Notes: generated by a model not told the origin, from the letters alone. 64,000 bases of DNA from JAHEDT01 sp963825615 (GCA_963825615.1 CAWGTV010000001.1:1054001-1118000), one strand, 5' to 3'. Counted from the first letter of the stretch, positions 26,353-37,024 are shown. Numbers and translations: made by a program.

Positions 26353-28494
26353 ATGTCCTCACGTTTTGCCAAGACTTTGCTGGTCGCGACGATTGTCATC
26401 CTGATTGTCGTCTTCTTCACCTTTGACCTGCAGCGTTTTCTGACCCTCGAGTACCTCAAGAGCCGGCAGCTGTCCTTTGCCGACTTCTATGCAGACAAAC
26501 GGGCCCTGACCATCGCCATCTACTTTGTCCTGTACGTGGTGATCACAGCTCTGTCCTTGCCAGGGGCGGCCGTCATGACCCTGGCGGGCGGCGCCCTGCT
26601 CGGCTTCTGGACCGCCCTGTTTACTGTCTCCTTTGCCAGCACCATCGGCGCCACCCTGGCCTTTCTCGCCTCGCGCTTCCTGCTGCGCGACTGGGTGCAA
26701 GGGAAGTTCGGCGACAAGCTCAAAGCGATTAACGACGGGGTCACACGGGAAGGAAACTTCTACCTCTTCACCCTGCGCCTGGTGCCCCTCTTCCCCTTTT
26801 TCGTCATCAACCTGGTAATGGGGCTGACGCCGATGCGGACCCTCTCCTACTATGGAGTCAGTCAGCTCGGTATGCTCCCCGGTACAGCCGTGTACGTCAA
26901 CGCCGGCACCCAGCTTGGCCAGATCGAGAGTGCTGCAGGGATTCTTTCGCCCGGCATCTTGGTTTCCTTCGTGCTGCTTGGCATCTTTCCTTTGCTCGCC
27001 AAGCGCATCATTGACATGGTCAAACGCCGCAAGGCTTACACCGGCTGGCAGAAGCCGACCCGTTTTGATTACAACCTGGTTGCCATCGGCGCCGGTTCCG
27101 GCGGCCTGGTGTCCGCCTACATTGCCGCTGCAGTCAAAGCCAAAGTGGCACTGATCGAAAAGGATCGGATGGGTGGGGATTGCCTGAACACCGGCTGTGT
27201 ACCGAGCAAGGCGTTGATCCGCTCGGCCAAAATGGTTGCTTATGCCCGGCGCGCCAGGGAGTTCGGCTTCAGGTCGGCACAGGTTGATTATGATTTTGCC
27301 GAGGTCATGGAGCGCGTACAGAGAGTCATCGAAAAAGTCGAGCCGCACGATTCCATCGAACGCTATACAGCGCTGGGGGTCGAATGCCATACCGGCGCCG
27401 CCACCATAACCTCGCCGTGGACAGTCGAAGTCAACGGTCGGACGCTGACCACTCGCAACATCATCATCGCCACCGGAGCCCGGCCGCTGGTGCCGCCGAT
27501 CAAAGGTATCGACAAGATCGACTACCTGACGTCTGACAATCTCTGGCAGCTGCGGGAGAATCCCGGCCGACTGATCGTGCTCGGCGGCGGGCCGATCGGT
27601 TCGGAGATGACCCAGGCCATGGCCCGCCTCGGCGCCGAAGTCACCCAGGTCGAGATGCTGCCACGCATCATGGGCCGCGAGGACCCGGACGTCTCTGCGT
27701 ATGTGCAAAAGCGCTTCGAAGCAGAAGGGATTCGGGTTCTCACAGGACATGCCGCCCGGGAAGTCATTCAGGAGGATGGCCAGAAGATTCTCCTCTGCGA
27801 GGCCGCCGGCACAACGGTGAGAATCCCCTTCGACCAGATCCTCATCGCCGTCGGTCGTCGCCCCAATGTCACCGGCTTCGGCCTCGAAGAGCTTGGTGTT
27901 GCGATCAGTGATCGCGGCACCGTGGCCGTCGATCCCCTGCTGCGCACCAACTTCCCGAACATCTACGCCGTCGGCGACGTGGCCGGGCCTTACCAGTTCA
28001 CCCACACCGCCTCGCACATGGCCTGGTACGCCACGGTCAACGCCCTGTTCGGCAGCGTGAAATCGTTCAAGGTCGACTACAGCGTCATCCCCTGGGCAAC
28101 CTTCACCGACCCGGAAGTTGCCAGGGTCGGCCTCTCCGAAGAAGACGCCAAAAGCGGCAAGACCCCTTACGAGGTCACCCGTTACAGCCTGGAGGATCTC
28201 GACCGCGCCATCGCCGACGCGGAGGACCACGGCTGGGTCAAAGTCCTCACCAAACCGGGAAGCGACAAGCTGCTCGGTGTCACTATCGTCGGCAGCCACG
28301 CCGGCGACCTGCTCGCTGAATATGTCCTGGCGATGAAGCACGGTCTCGGCCTGAACAAGATTCTCGGCACAATCCACTCCTACCCGACCATGGCGGAAGC
28401 CAACAAGTCCGCCGCTGGAGAATGGAAAAAAGCCCACAAACCTGAGAAGCTGCTGGAATGGGTGGAAAAATTTCACACTTGGAGGAGAGGCTGA
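26353..28494 (+). CDS. VTT (TVP38/TMEM64) membrane domain fused to pyridine nucleotide-disulfide oxidoreductase
   Basis: Residues 1-220 are a VTT/DedA-like membrane module (YVVITALSLPGAAVMTLAGGALLG; FTLRLVPLFPFFVINLVMGL). Residues 240-713 form a dihydrolipoamide dehydrogenase/mercuric reductase-like flavoenzyme: FAD motif GAGSGG (246-251), redox cysteines C277 and C282 in CLNTGC, NAD motif GGGPIGSE, second FAD motif YAVGDVAG, and the active-site His/Glu in HSYPTMAE. The fusion puts a disulfide reductase on the inner face of the membrane. No mercury-binding HMA domain or C-terminal Cys pair is seen. The gene is intact; substrate unknown. Confidence 0.9.
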   Translation: MSSRFAKTLLVATIVILIVVFFTFDLQRFLTLEYLKSRQLSFADFYADKRALTIAIYFVLYVVITALSLPGAAVMTLAGGALLGFWTALFTVSFASTIGATLAFLASRFLLRDWVQGKFGDKLKAINDGVTREGNFYLFTLRLVPLFPFFVINLVMGLTPMRTLSYYGVSQLGMLPGTAVYVNAGTQLGQIESAAGILSPGILVSFVLLGIFPLLAKRIIDMVKRRKAYTGWQKPTRFDYNLVAIGAGSGGLVSAYIAAAVKAKVALIEKDRMGGDCLNTGCVPSKALIRSAKMVAYARRAREFGFRSAQVDYDFAEVMERVQRVIEKVEPHDSIERYTALGVECHTGAATITSPWTVEVNGRTLTTRNIIIATGARPLVPPIKGIDKIDYLTSDNLWQLRENPGRLIVLGGGPIGSEMTQAMARLGAEVTQVEMLPRIMGREDPDVSAYVQKRFEAEGIRVLTGHAAREVIQEDGQKILLCEAAGTTVRIPFDQILIAVGRRPNVTGFGLEELGVAISDRGTVAVDPLLRTNFPNIYAVGDVAGPYQFTHTASHMAWYATVNALFGSVKSFKVDYSVIPWATFTDPEVARVGLSEEDAKSGKTPYEVTRYSLEDLDRAIADAEDHGWVKVLTKPGSDKLLGVTIVGSHAGDLLAEYVLAMKHGLGLNKILGTIHSYPTMAEANKSAAGEWKKAHKPEKLLEWVEKFHTWRRG

Positions 28495-28541
28495 ACTCCG
28501 TCCTCCGAGGTCAACCCCTGCTGGAAGAACAATGACAGCAG

Positions 28542-28766
28542 ATGATCGCCATGCTGCAAGACAACCCGGCAATTGTCGTGATCGTCGCCAGCTTGGTCGC
28601 CACCCTCTTCTTTTTGAAGCCCAGGGAGATGTTCAAGCTGCTCCTCTTCAGCCTGTTCATCATGGTGATTTTCTACTTCATCACCCTCTTCACGGGGACT
28701 GTCAACAGCGGATCGAAACAGAAAGGCCAGAGGATTTATAAGCCGAAGGATGTGATCGGTGAATGA
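28542..28766 (+). CDS. Small membrane protein of unknown function
   Basis: A 74-residue protein with two hydrophobic helices (about 10-24 and 32-54) and a basic tail (GSKQKGQRIYKPKDVIGE). It starts 47 bp after the flavoprotein fusion on the same strand. The Shine-Dalgarno is weak and a second ATG lies three codons in. Plausible from its clean hydrophobic pattern; family not recognised. Confidence 0.5.
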   Translation: MIAMLQDNPAIVVIVASLVATLFFLKPREMFKLLLFSLFIMVIFYFITLFTGTVNSGSKQKGQRIYKPKDVIGE

Positions 28767-28880
28767 GCACAGGGGATCAAGTCTGCACATTTCACAAAAA
28801 CAGTATCCCCGCAGGACAACCGGGACACAGGTGTAGCGTAACGCCCTGGGCCCAATCAGGCGCCTAGAGGCGAGCCGTGC

Positions 28881-28909
28881 TTGCTCCCTGCGAGCAGATG
28901 GTGTATAAG
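28881..28909 (+). promoter_or_regulatory. Candidate sigma-70 promoter for ettA
   Basis: TTGCTC and TATAAG with a 17-bp spacer, 39 bp upstream of the ettA start codon. Confidence 0.45.
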
Positions 28910-28947
28910 CCTTCTTCTGTAAAACTAATCACAACAGGATCAAAATC

Positions 28948-30624
<1,677 letters not shown>

Positions 30625-30768
30625 TTCGTCCAGGGGCGAGTTCAGAAAAGCGCAACCGGCCATTTTGCAGGCGGCGAGGATGGCCGGGCAAACGAATTCT
30701 GGCGCACTCCGGCGGATTGCTTTATACTGTCCCGCGTTAGAACAAACTGCCAACGGCTCTGGACCGAT

Positions 30769-32490
30769 ATGTACACTGCGTATTTTGGCCTCAGTGAGAA
30801 ACCTTTCTCGATCGCCCCGGACCCGCTCTATCTGTACATGAGCGAGTACCATCGCGAGGCCTTGGCGCATCTGAATTACGGGATCAAGAGTGACGGGGGC
30901 TTCGTCCTGCTGACCGGCGAGGTCGGCGCCGGCAAGACCACCCTCTGTCGCAGCCTCCTTGAACAGTTGCCGGAAGACGTGATCGTTGCCTACGTCCTCA
31001 ACCCCAAAGTCAGCGCGATAGAATTACTCGAAACGATCTGCGACGAACTCCATATCGCTCGGCCCACGACGGTGAGCATCAAACGGTTGGTCGATCGGAT
31101 CAATAGCTTTCTGCTCGTAGCAAATGCGCGCGGGCTCAAAACCGTGCTGATTATCGACGAGGCGCAGAATCTCTCCATAGATGTCCTTGAGCAGCTGCGT
31201 CTGCTGACCAACCTCGAAACGAATCGCTATAAACTCTTGCAGATCGTGTTGCTTGGCCAACCTGAGCTGCTACAGATTCTCAACCGGCAGGAGATGCGCC
31301 AACTCTCGCAACGGGTCACCGCACGTTGCCACCTGGGCCCGCTCGATGCCGACGACATCACCTCCTATGTGAAACATCGCCTGCATATTGCCGGGTGCGA
31401 TCGCCCGATTTTCCCTGAACATCTCGGCAAGACCCTGTGGCAGCTGACCGGCGGTATTCCGCGCAGGATCAACCTGGTCTGCGACCGTGCACTGCTCGGT
31501 GCTTATGTCATGGAACGCCAGGAAGTCGATAGCCAGATCCTGCATCAGGCCGCTCGTGAGGTGTTAGGCGACCTCCCGTCGCCACGGCGAAGGGGAACAG
31601 CAGTGTGGGCTGCTGGTTTGGTCTGCCTTGTCTTGTTGATGTTTTCCCTCGGGTTCTGGGCATCCAAGGCCTCGCTGTTCGCCACGACCAGCCTGCCATT
31701 CCTTCCGACTATTGGGCCGTCCACTGATGCTTTGACCACCCCGGCCACTGTGACAATCCTCCCGAAAGCGGAGTCCGTGCCGGCTCCTGCCGAACCGGTA
31801 CTGCCGTCGGCTGCGGCAGAGGCGCCCCTGGAGTCAGCGACAGTGCCGAGCGGCACTGTTGAGGAAGTCCTTCCTGTGACTTGGCCCATCGATTTCGCCA
31901 CGACCCAGAGCAAGGAGAAGGCGTTTGCCGATTTGGCCAAATTGTGGGGGCTTACATACCCTGTGAAGCGTCGCGATTACTGCACATACGCCAATGAAAA
32001 TGATTTGGGGTGCCTGGCACAAAGGGACAGCCTCGAGTCATTGCGCAACATGGACCGGCCAGCCATACTGACCCTCTATGACGACGACGGCGACCCTTTC
32101 CATGTCGTCATGGTGCGACTGCAGGACGACAGGGCGCTTTTCATCTCCGGCGAGACGCAATATGAACTGGCTCTTTCAGCCCTCACCTCGCGCTGGTTTG
32201 GCGAGTACCTGCTGCTATGGCAGCGGCCGCCGTTTCAACGCAAGCTTTTGCAGCCAGGGGAAAGAGGCGATTCGGTCGGCTGGTTGGCCGAGGCTTTACA
32301 AAAATTGGGGCTTTACGAAGCCACTGGTCGTGAAGTACGCCTTGATGGCGCTCTTCTCGGTGCGTTCAAACGCTTTCAGTTCAGCAAAGGTCTGACACCG
32401 GACGGCGTGCTTGGCCCGATGTCGCTGATCCATCTCAACACGGCCCTGAACCTGCCCGGCCCCCGTCTCATGACGCGAGGAGACAGCTGA
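30769..32490 (+). CDS. gspA: General secretion ATPase GspA/ExeA
   Basis: Inner-membrane ATPase that with GspB helps the secretin cross peptidoglycan and assemble in the outer membrane. The 573 residues contain an AAA domain (Walker A GEVGAGKTT; Walker B VLIIDEAQN; RINLVCDRALLGAY), one transmembrane helix near 282-302, a Pro/Ala-rich linker, a region resembling the C39-like fold of ExeA (PVKRRDYCTYANENDLGCL), and a C-terminal peptidoglycan-binding domain (GDSVGWLAEALQKLG ... FQFSKGLTPDGVLGP). It overlaps gspB by one base (TGATG). The remaining gsp genes lie 10 kb away in this window. Confidence 0.93.
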   Translation: MYTAYFGLSEKPFSIAPDPLYLYMSEYHREALAHLNYGIKSDGGFVLLTGEVGAGKTTLCRSLLEQLPEDVIVAYVLNPKVSAIELLETICDELHIARPTTVSIKRLVDRINSFLLVANARGLKTVLIIDEAQNLSIDVLEQLRLLTNLETNRYKLLQIVLLGQPELLQILNRQEMRQLSQRVTARCHLGPLDADDITSYVKHRLHIAGCDRPIFPEHLGKTLWQLTGGIPRRINLVCDRALLGAYVMERQEVDSQILHQAAREVLGDLPSPRRRGTAVWAAGLVCLVLLMFSLGFWASKASLFATTSLPFLPTIGPSTDALTTPATVTILPKAESVPAPAEPVLPSAAAEAPLESATVPSGTVEEVLPVTWPIDFATTQSKEKAFADLAKLWGLTYPVKRRDYCTYANENDLGCLAQRDSLESLRNMDRPAILTLYDDDGDPFHVVMVRLQDDRALFISGETQYELALSALTSRWFGEYLLLWQRPPFQRKLLQPGERGDSVGWLAEALQKLGLYEATGREVRLDGALLGAFKRFQFSKGLTPDGVLGPMSLIHLNTALNLPGPRLMTRGDS

Positions 32491-33254
32491 TGTCCTTTAT
32501 CCTTGAAGCCCTCAAGAAATCGGAGCAGCAGCGCCAAAAGCAAAATGTGTCCAAGTCGAAGGTGCGCAAGCGAACCCTTTCTCTGCAGGCAAGCCGTTCA
32601 GGCCGACAACTGTTCCCTTGGCTTGTGGCAGTTTTTCTGTTGTTGATCGTGCTCGGGGGCTGGTGGCTTTACAGCCAGGATGATGCGACTCAGGTCATGG
32701 AGCCGTCGGCAATGGGTTCTGCTCCGGTCGGTCCCCCCGCGGTGCCAGAAACGGCAGTGACAGCCATTGCGGTACTCGAACCGGCGAAGTCATCCCCTGC
32801 CGCGGAAAGTGTGCTGCAACAACCTGCCGTGGACGTAGAGCCGGCTCCCGTGCCTAAGGTTCTAGGCTCGGCACCGGTTGTTGCCGCCAAGGCGACAGCG
32901 CAAAGAATCCCTGCAAAAGCGCCCTCGCCACAAAGTACAGAAGGCCTTGCTCCACGCAAAAGACTGGTTAGTGAAGCTTCTGAAAGCGTTATCAGCGATC
33001 AGGCACAGGAGTCCTCTCAACTGCCGCTCTATAACGATTTGTCCCGGGAATTGCGCGCCCAGATGCCCATTCTGGACATGAGCATGCATTTTTACACCCC
33101 CGAACCGGGTCGACGGATGGTACGGATCAATGATCATCTACTGCATGAAGGGAACTGGGTGGACAGCAACCTGCAACTGGTCGAAGTCACCCCGACCGGA
33201 GCGATCCTGGATTTCCTCGGGAAATCCTTTGAGCTGCGACGTGCGCGCAGATAA
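32490..33254 (+). CDS. gspB: General secretion pathway protein GspB/ExeB
   Basis: A 254-residue bitopic inner-membrane protein: cytoplasmic Lys/Gln-rich start with the family opening SFILEALKKSEQQRQ, one transmembrane helix (43-60), a long Ala/Pro/Val-rich periplasmic linker, and the conserved GspB C-terminal domain (LPLYNDLSRELRAQMPILDMSMHFY is the block; RMVRINDHLLHEG follows). It partners GspA. Translation is coupled to gspA by a one-base stop/start overlap, and a strong terminator follows. Confidence 0.93.
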   Translation: MSFILEALKKSEQQRQKQNVSKSKVRKRTLSLQASRSGRQLFPWLVAVFLLLIVLGGWWLYSQDDATQVMEPSAMGSAPVGPPAVPETAVTAIAVLEPAKSSPAAESVLQQPAVDVEPAPVPKVLGSAPVVAAKATAQRIPAKAPSPQSTEGLAPRKRLVSEASESVISDQAQESSQLPLYNDLSRELRAQMPILDMSMHFYTPEPGRRMVRINDHLLHEGNWVDSNLQLVEVTPTGAILDFLGKSFELRRARR

Positions 33255-33287
33255 GGTAAGGGGCGCAACCTGGCCGAAGATTTAATG

Positions 33288-33320
33288 ACAAGCCCCGCCT
33301 ATCGCTGGCGGGGCTTGTTT
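33288..33320 (+). terminator. Terminator of gspAB
   Basis: A perfect 12-bp stem (ACAAGCCCCGCC / GGCGGGGCTTGT) with a 7-nt loop, then TT. It may also stop leftward transcription from the small lipoprotein gene. Confidence 0.85.
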
Positions 33321-33407
33321 GTTGATTACAGGTGCGCAATTGCTGCCATTGCCCGGCGAGAAAGCGTCGTTGTGTGCAGGCCTTAAACTGTCAGGAGTTT
33401 CGTCTGA

Positions 33408-33563
33408 CTAATTCCCCCGCAACTTCAACAACATCGAGGGATTATATGCGATCGTGGATTCGGTGGCGCTGAACCCTCCCGTCGCGCTGCTGTCGCCTCC
33501 GCCGCAAGCGGCGAGCAGAAAAGTCGCTAAGACAATCATTCGTCTATGTAAATACTTGGCCAT
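33408..33563 (-). CDS. Very small lipoprotein, possibly a remnant
   Basis: A 51-residue frame: basic start MAKYLHRRM, hydrophobic helix, lipobox LLAA-C, then GGGDSSATGGF and a short polar tail. A GAGGTGG site lies upstream of the ATG. Small CGGG-type lipoproteins are common in this lineage; no family is recognised. It could be a full gene or the start of a decayed one. Confidence 0.4.
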   Translation of the reverse strand: MAKYLHRRMIVLATFLLAACGGGDSSATGGFSATESTIAYNPSMLLKLRGN

Positions 33564-33979
33564 AAAGTCCACCTCACGGCAATCTAGACTATTCGGACGC
33601 CAAGCGACCGCCATGGTGCATGAGCATCGTCAGCGATCATGTGCTTTGGTTATCAAATATCTTATCACACTACAGGGGAGGAACGATGGGTCCTGAGACA
33701 CTGAACTCAGGCCGGTTAGCAATAAGAGGTCGCTTTCATTACTCATATCTTCAGTACCATGACAAACGACGTAGCTGCATCCGGTGACGTGGACGCGGCA
33801 CCCAGAGCAATTTTCGCTCCTATTGTTAATGATCTGAACATGCTGGAGCCGTAGACTTGCAATCCTCGCATTCATCAGGGTTGAGATTTTTTAGTAGCAT
33901 GGGCTATTAACCTTCGGATATGACACAAGGAACTCAAACAAGATACCTGCTTGATCGGTTCCTCCAGATCAGTCGGTTC
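33564..33979. other. Intergenic stretch with no supported gene
   Basis: No frame here has convincing protein character or a good ribosome-binding site. One leftward frame (33630-33875) has CSGC and a CX4CH motif but no signal peptide or support. Confidence 0.5.
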
Positions 33980-34016
33980 AAAAAAAATCAGGGCAGGGAG
34001 ATTCTCCCCGCCCTGA
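33980..34016 (-). terminator. Terminator of the porin-cytochrome operon
   Basis: On the minus strand an 11-bp stem (one G-U pair; TCAGGGCGGGG / CCCTGCCCTGA) is followed by eight T. Confidence 0.92.
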
Positions 34017-34080
34017 ACTTTATGGACCATAGAGTGTTGCGTATGAGTATCAGGTCCTAATACCTGCCAATGCGAAGAGC

Positions 34081-35214
34081 TTATGGCGTGGGGAAACTGT
34101 AGAACCCCTCTTCGATTGGCAAGCCCGAACCGTTCGGCAAAGCTGGGCCCGGTCCATGACAAGAGGTAGTACAGTCATTGTTAACAGGGTTGTAGCCCCA
34201 GTTTGCACTGATGTTGATGTTGCCGTCCCAATGGTCGCCATTGGTATTGGTGGCATAGTTGAACAGGTTGTAGTTCTGGTATGGAGCAAACCCGCCGCCG
34301 GTGCTATCCTGGCTCATCCCGTGGCACCACGAGCAGACATTGTGCGGTGCAGACGGGACACCGCTATGATTGACCGGGATGGGCACATCGAAATCGGCTG
34401 AGCCATTCGGTGGGTAGCCGTGGCAGTAGGTGCAATCAAGGGTGAAGTTTGCTGTTTCGGCATGGCAGCCGAGACAGCTCACACCGACACCTCCAACTCC
34501 ATCCAGATTCACGCCGTGACAGAGCGAACACGCATTCTGGACATTCCCCGCACTGTAATGAAAGACGTTGCCCGGGTTCGGTCCTGCCCAGGTTGAAGGG
34601 TGTGCATAATCAACTCCATGACAGCCTTCACAACCATCACCACCGATCCCTAGGTTGAAGCGCGGGTTGCTGCCCGGACCACCGGGCTGACCATGACAGG
34701 CCTGGCAGATAGTCAAGTCCGCTTTGGCATCGGGGCCATGGTTGCTGGGGAGAAGATAAGATCCGTCAAGCGGGTGCGGTGCCTGGCCGGGACCTTCCGC
34801 GTGGCAGCTTTGACCGTTGTAGCTGGCAGAAAAACAGCTTGGTGCCACCTGATACCCTTGCAAAATTGAGCCATGGCAGGCCTTGCAGGAATCAACGCCA
34901 TTGGTGCCCGCATAGGCACGATGGTTGATATAGGGGTCTGTCCAATTTGACGGATGGGTCGAAAACGGCGGGGCGGTGTTATATGAGTGGCAACTGTAGC
35001 AGCTGACAGCATCGCCGCTACCTTGCAGGTTGGCCCCGTGACATGTCCTGCATTCGCCATAACCAGGATCAGCAAGTGCTGAAGTGTTATGGGTAGAGAA
35101 CCAAGTCTCAGGATGGGCATTCGTGTCGATCGGCGTATCAGAGCCACCACCACTGGAACAGGCATTCAGCAACAGCGCCGAGGTCAGAAGAAGCAAAAGT
35201 GCCAGTTTACGCAT
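34081..35214 (-). CDS. Multihaem c-type cytochrome lipoprotein (9 CXXCH plus two variant sites)
   Basis: A 377-residue predicted extracellular lipoprotein (lipobox LLNA-C19, then Ser/Gly-rich). Nine canonical haem motifs are visible: CRTCH, CYSCH, CKACH, CQACH, CEGCH, CSLCH, CLGCH, CTYCH and CSWCH. Two further cysteine-histidine sites have unusual spacing: CTTSCH (CX3CH) near the C-terminus and CFSASYNGQSCH (CX9CH). Total possible haems are nine to eleven. The start is the ATG 6 bp after AAGGAG. It is the last gene of the porin-pentahaem-multihaem operon and is probably the outward-facing partner of the conduit, comparable in position to ExtG or other surface cytochromes of Geobacter; orthology is not shown. 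Confidence 0.9.
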   Translation of the reverse strand: MRKLALLLLLTSALLLNACSSGGGSDTPIDTNAHPETWFSTHNTSALADPGYGECRTCHGANLQGSGDAVSCYSCHSYNTAPPFSTHPSNWTDPYINHRAYAGTNGVDSCKACHGSILQGYQVAPSCFSASYNGQSCHAEGPGQAPHPLDGSYLLPSNHGPDAKADLTICQACHGQPGGPGSNPRFNLGIGGDGCEGCHGVDYAHPSTWAGPNPGNVFHYSAGNVQNACSLCHGVNLDGVGGVGVSCLGCHAETANFTLDCTYCHGYPPNGSADFDVPIPVNHSGVPSAPHNVCSWCHGMSQDSTGGGFAPYQNYNLFNYATNTNGDHWDGNINISANWGYNPVNNDCTTSCHGPGPALPNGSGLPIEEGFYSFPTP

Positions 35215-35234
35215 TGTCATCTCCTTGTTCTCCT

Positions 35235-35705
35235 CTAACCGTGACAGTTCGCACAGGTACGTGCCGATTTCGGGTTGCCGTGGCAGCGGAAGCATGGGGT
35301 TGGGTCAACCCGACCGTCGATGCGGTGCCGGCTCAGGTAGTCGCCACGGTGAGGCATGCTGCGGTAGGTCTCGGTCTGGTTCTTCAGAGACGGTTTCAAC
35401 TCGACCCGCGTCGCGTGGCAGTCGTTGCAGAAACTGGTCTGGTGGCACATGGCACAGACCGCTTCCCCCTGGGTAGCCTCGGGGCGATGGTTTTTGCCGA
35501 AGTCCGCAGTATGCACGTAACGCTGGTAGGGAAGTTCTTCGCCACTTTCATGGCATTCGATGCAATTCTTCGGTGGCACACCGAGTTCGGCAGTGGTGGG
35601 ATGCTTGGCGGGCAGTGCCGAGTTGCTCTTCAGCCCGGCACAGGCGGCCACCAGCAGCATGATTGCCAGCAAGGTCAGAATCGAGAGTACGCTCTTCTTC
35701 GCCAT
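35235..35705 (-). CDS. Pentahaem c-type cytochrome lipoprotein
   Basis: A 156-residue lipoprotein with lipobox LVAA-C22 and five CXXCH sites: CIECH, CAMCH, CNDCH, CFRCH and CANCH, the last at the very C-terminus. The size, five haems, lipid anchor and place between a porin and a larger cytochrome match small lipoprotein cytochromes of the Geobacter Ext conduits (such as ExtF-type). Its likely job is to pass electrons through or next to the porin. AGGAGA precedes the start codon. It lies 32 bp after the porin gene and 20 bp before the multihaem gene. Confidence 0.92.
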   Translation of the reverse strand: MAKKSVLSILTLLAIMLLVAACAGLKSNSALPAKHPTTAELGVPPKNCIECHESGEELPYQRYVHTADFGKNHRPEATQGEAVCAMCHQTSFCNDCHATRVELKPSLKNQTETYRSMPHRGDYLSRHRIDGRVDPTPCFRCHGNPKSARTCANCHG

Positions 35706-35737
35706 GGTATCTATCTCCTGTCAGAACCGGAAAACCG

Positions 35738-37024
35738 TTATTGTTTATCGTAGGCGTAAGACATGGTCAACATGCCGCGCAGATCGTCATCGAAGTACGG
35801 GTCCTGGCTGTAATCGCCTGACAGCGTAACCGAGAGGGCGTCGTTGAGGAAACGTTTGCCGGTGCCGAGGGACGCGAAGAAGGAACTGTCTTCGCTGTAT
35901 ATATCGTTTTTGTAGAAGGTCATCAACATGTCGGCACTGACAAAATCAAGCCAGAACTGGCCGGCCATCGCATCGCAGTAGCCAAAGAGCCGCACCAGGG
36001 TGTAATCGTTGTCGGCCGTGTCACTGGCCGAGGTGTGGCCGATTTCGCCGCCGTACTGGGTCAGGCCGTCGCCCTGCCAGGTCAGCTGGGCGCTGTAGGT
36101 TTCGGCGTTGTCGATTTTGTCGTGATCGAAGATCTTGACCTTTCCGCCGAGGGTCCAGTTCGTATTGATCTGCCACAGGGCGTCGACACCGTAGGTCGAC
36201 AACTTCTCGCCGGTCTGCGACAGCCAGCGAAAGGGGTTAACCGCGCTGGCGCCAGTATCGAAATAACCCTCGTAGGTGAAGTGCTGGTAAAAGGGTTTGA
36301 TAGTAACTTTGCCGACCGGGATGCGCAGTTCGTAGGAGTGTTCCGCCCAGTCGTCGGTCTCGTTGTTGTATGCGGAGTAGCCGTAAAGACCGATGTTGGC
36401 AGGCAGGAACAGCGACATGTCGACGCCGATCATCTCCGCGGTCTTATCGTGATCATTGTCGATCGATTTGTACGAGACACCGACCTCGTAATGCGTACCG
36501 AGGTGGTGGGCCAGCCGGCCGCCGTAGATGCTGTCACCGCTGCGACCCTGTTCCGAATCAAGCGCCCCCGGCTGCCCGCCATAGAGTGAAAGGTCAAAAT
36601 AGTCGCCGAGGTCTCCGCTCAGGTACAAGCCGTCGACCGCGTCGTTGGCCACCCCTGAGAACACTTGGAAACGACCGAGCTTGGCGTTGAAGCGGTTGGC
36701 CTCCTGGCGATACTCCATGTACCCATAGAGCAGTTCTCCAGCGGTCTGGTTCTCGTAGTAGTCGTTGTCGGCAAAGTCGTTGCGTCCCCAACCGTAGAGG
36801 TGGAATGACACTCCGTAGTCGCTCAAGTGACCGGCATCGACCTGCAGGTATTCGTAGCCAGGCAGAACAGTCGCATCATCAGTCGTTGCGGTGTCGCGTT
36901 GAAAAAGCCGTAAAATAGTGTCGGACTTGATTTGCAACTCCGCACCCGATACGTAGGTCGGCAGAACGCACGAGAACAGAATGAGTGCCAGAAAAATCCC
37001 GCGATAACGAGTGACTCTTCGCAT
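35738..37024 (-). CDS. Outer-membrane beta-barrel porin of a porin-cytochrome conduit
   Basis: A 428-residue exported protein: signal peptide ending near TYVSGA (residue 28), then alternating aromatic/polar beta strands with many Tyr/Gly/Asp turns, ending in a strand with a penultimate charged residue (MLTMSYAYDKQ). This is a barrel without sequence motifs strong enough to name a family. It is the first gene of an operon with two lipoprotein cytochromes, which is the basis for calling it a conduit sheath (ExtB/ExtE-like role). A GGGGGT ribosome site and an inverted repeat (37049-37080) precede it. It could alternatively be an alginate/phosphate-type porin, but the context argues against that. 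Confidence 0.82.
   Translation of the reverse strand: MRRVTRYRGIFLALILFSCVLPTYVSGAELQIKSDTILRLFQRDTATTDDATVLPGYEYLQVDAGHLSDYGVSFHLYGWGRNDFADNDYYENQTAGELLYGYMEYRQEANRFNAKLGRFQVFSGVANDAVDGLYLSGDLGDYFDLSLYGGQPGALDSEQGRSGDSIYGGRLAHHLGTHYEVGVSYKSIDNDHDKTAEMIGVDMSLFLPANIGLYGYSAYNNETDDWAEHSYELRIPVGKVTIKPFYQHFTYEGYFDTGASAVNPFRWLSQTGEKLSTYGVDALWQINTNWTLGGKVKIFDHDKIDNAETYSAQLTWQGDGLTQYGGEIGHTSASDTADNDYTLVRLFGYCDAMAGQFWLDFVSADMLMTFYKNDIYSEDSSFFASLGTGKRFLNDALSVTLSGDYSQDPYFDDDLRGMLTMSYAYDKQ

Noticed and set aside
26359..28572. A 737-codon open frame antisense to the VTT-flavoprotein gene
   Set aside because: It is a shadow of high-GC codon use in the real gene; composition is low-complexity and shows no domain, while the plus-strand frame has full catalytic motifs.
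33630..33875. Leftward frame with CSGC and a CX4CH motif, a possible haem protein
   Set aside because: No signal peptide, no ribosome-binding site and a single atypical motif.
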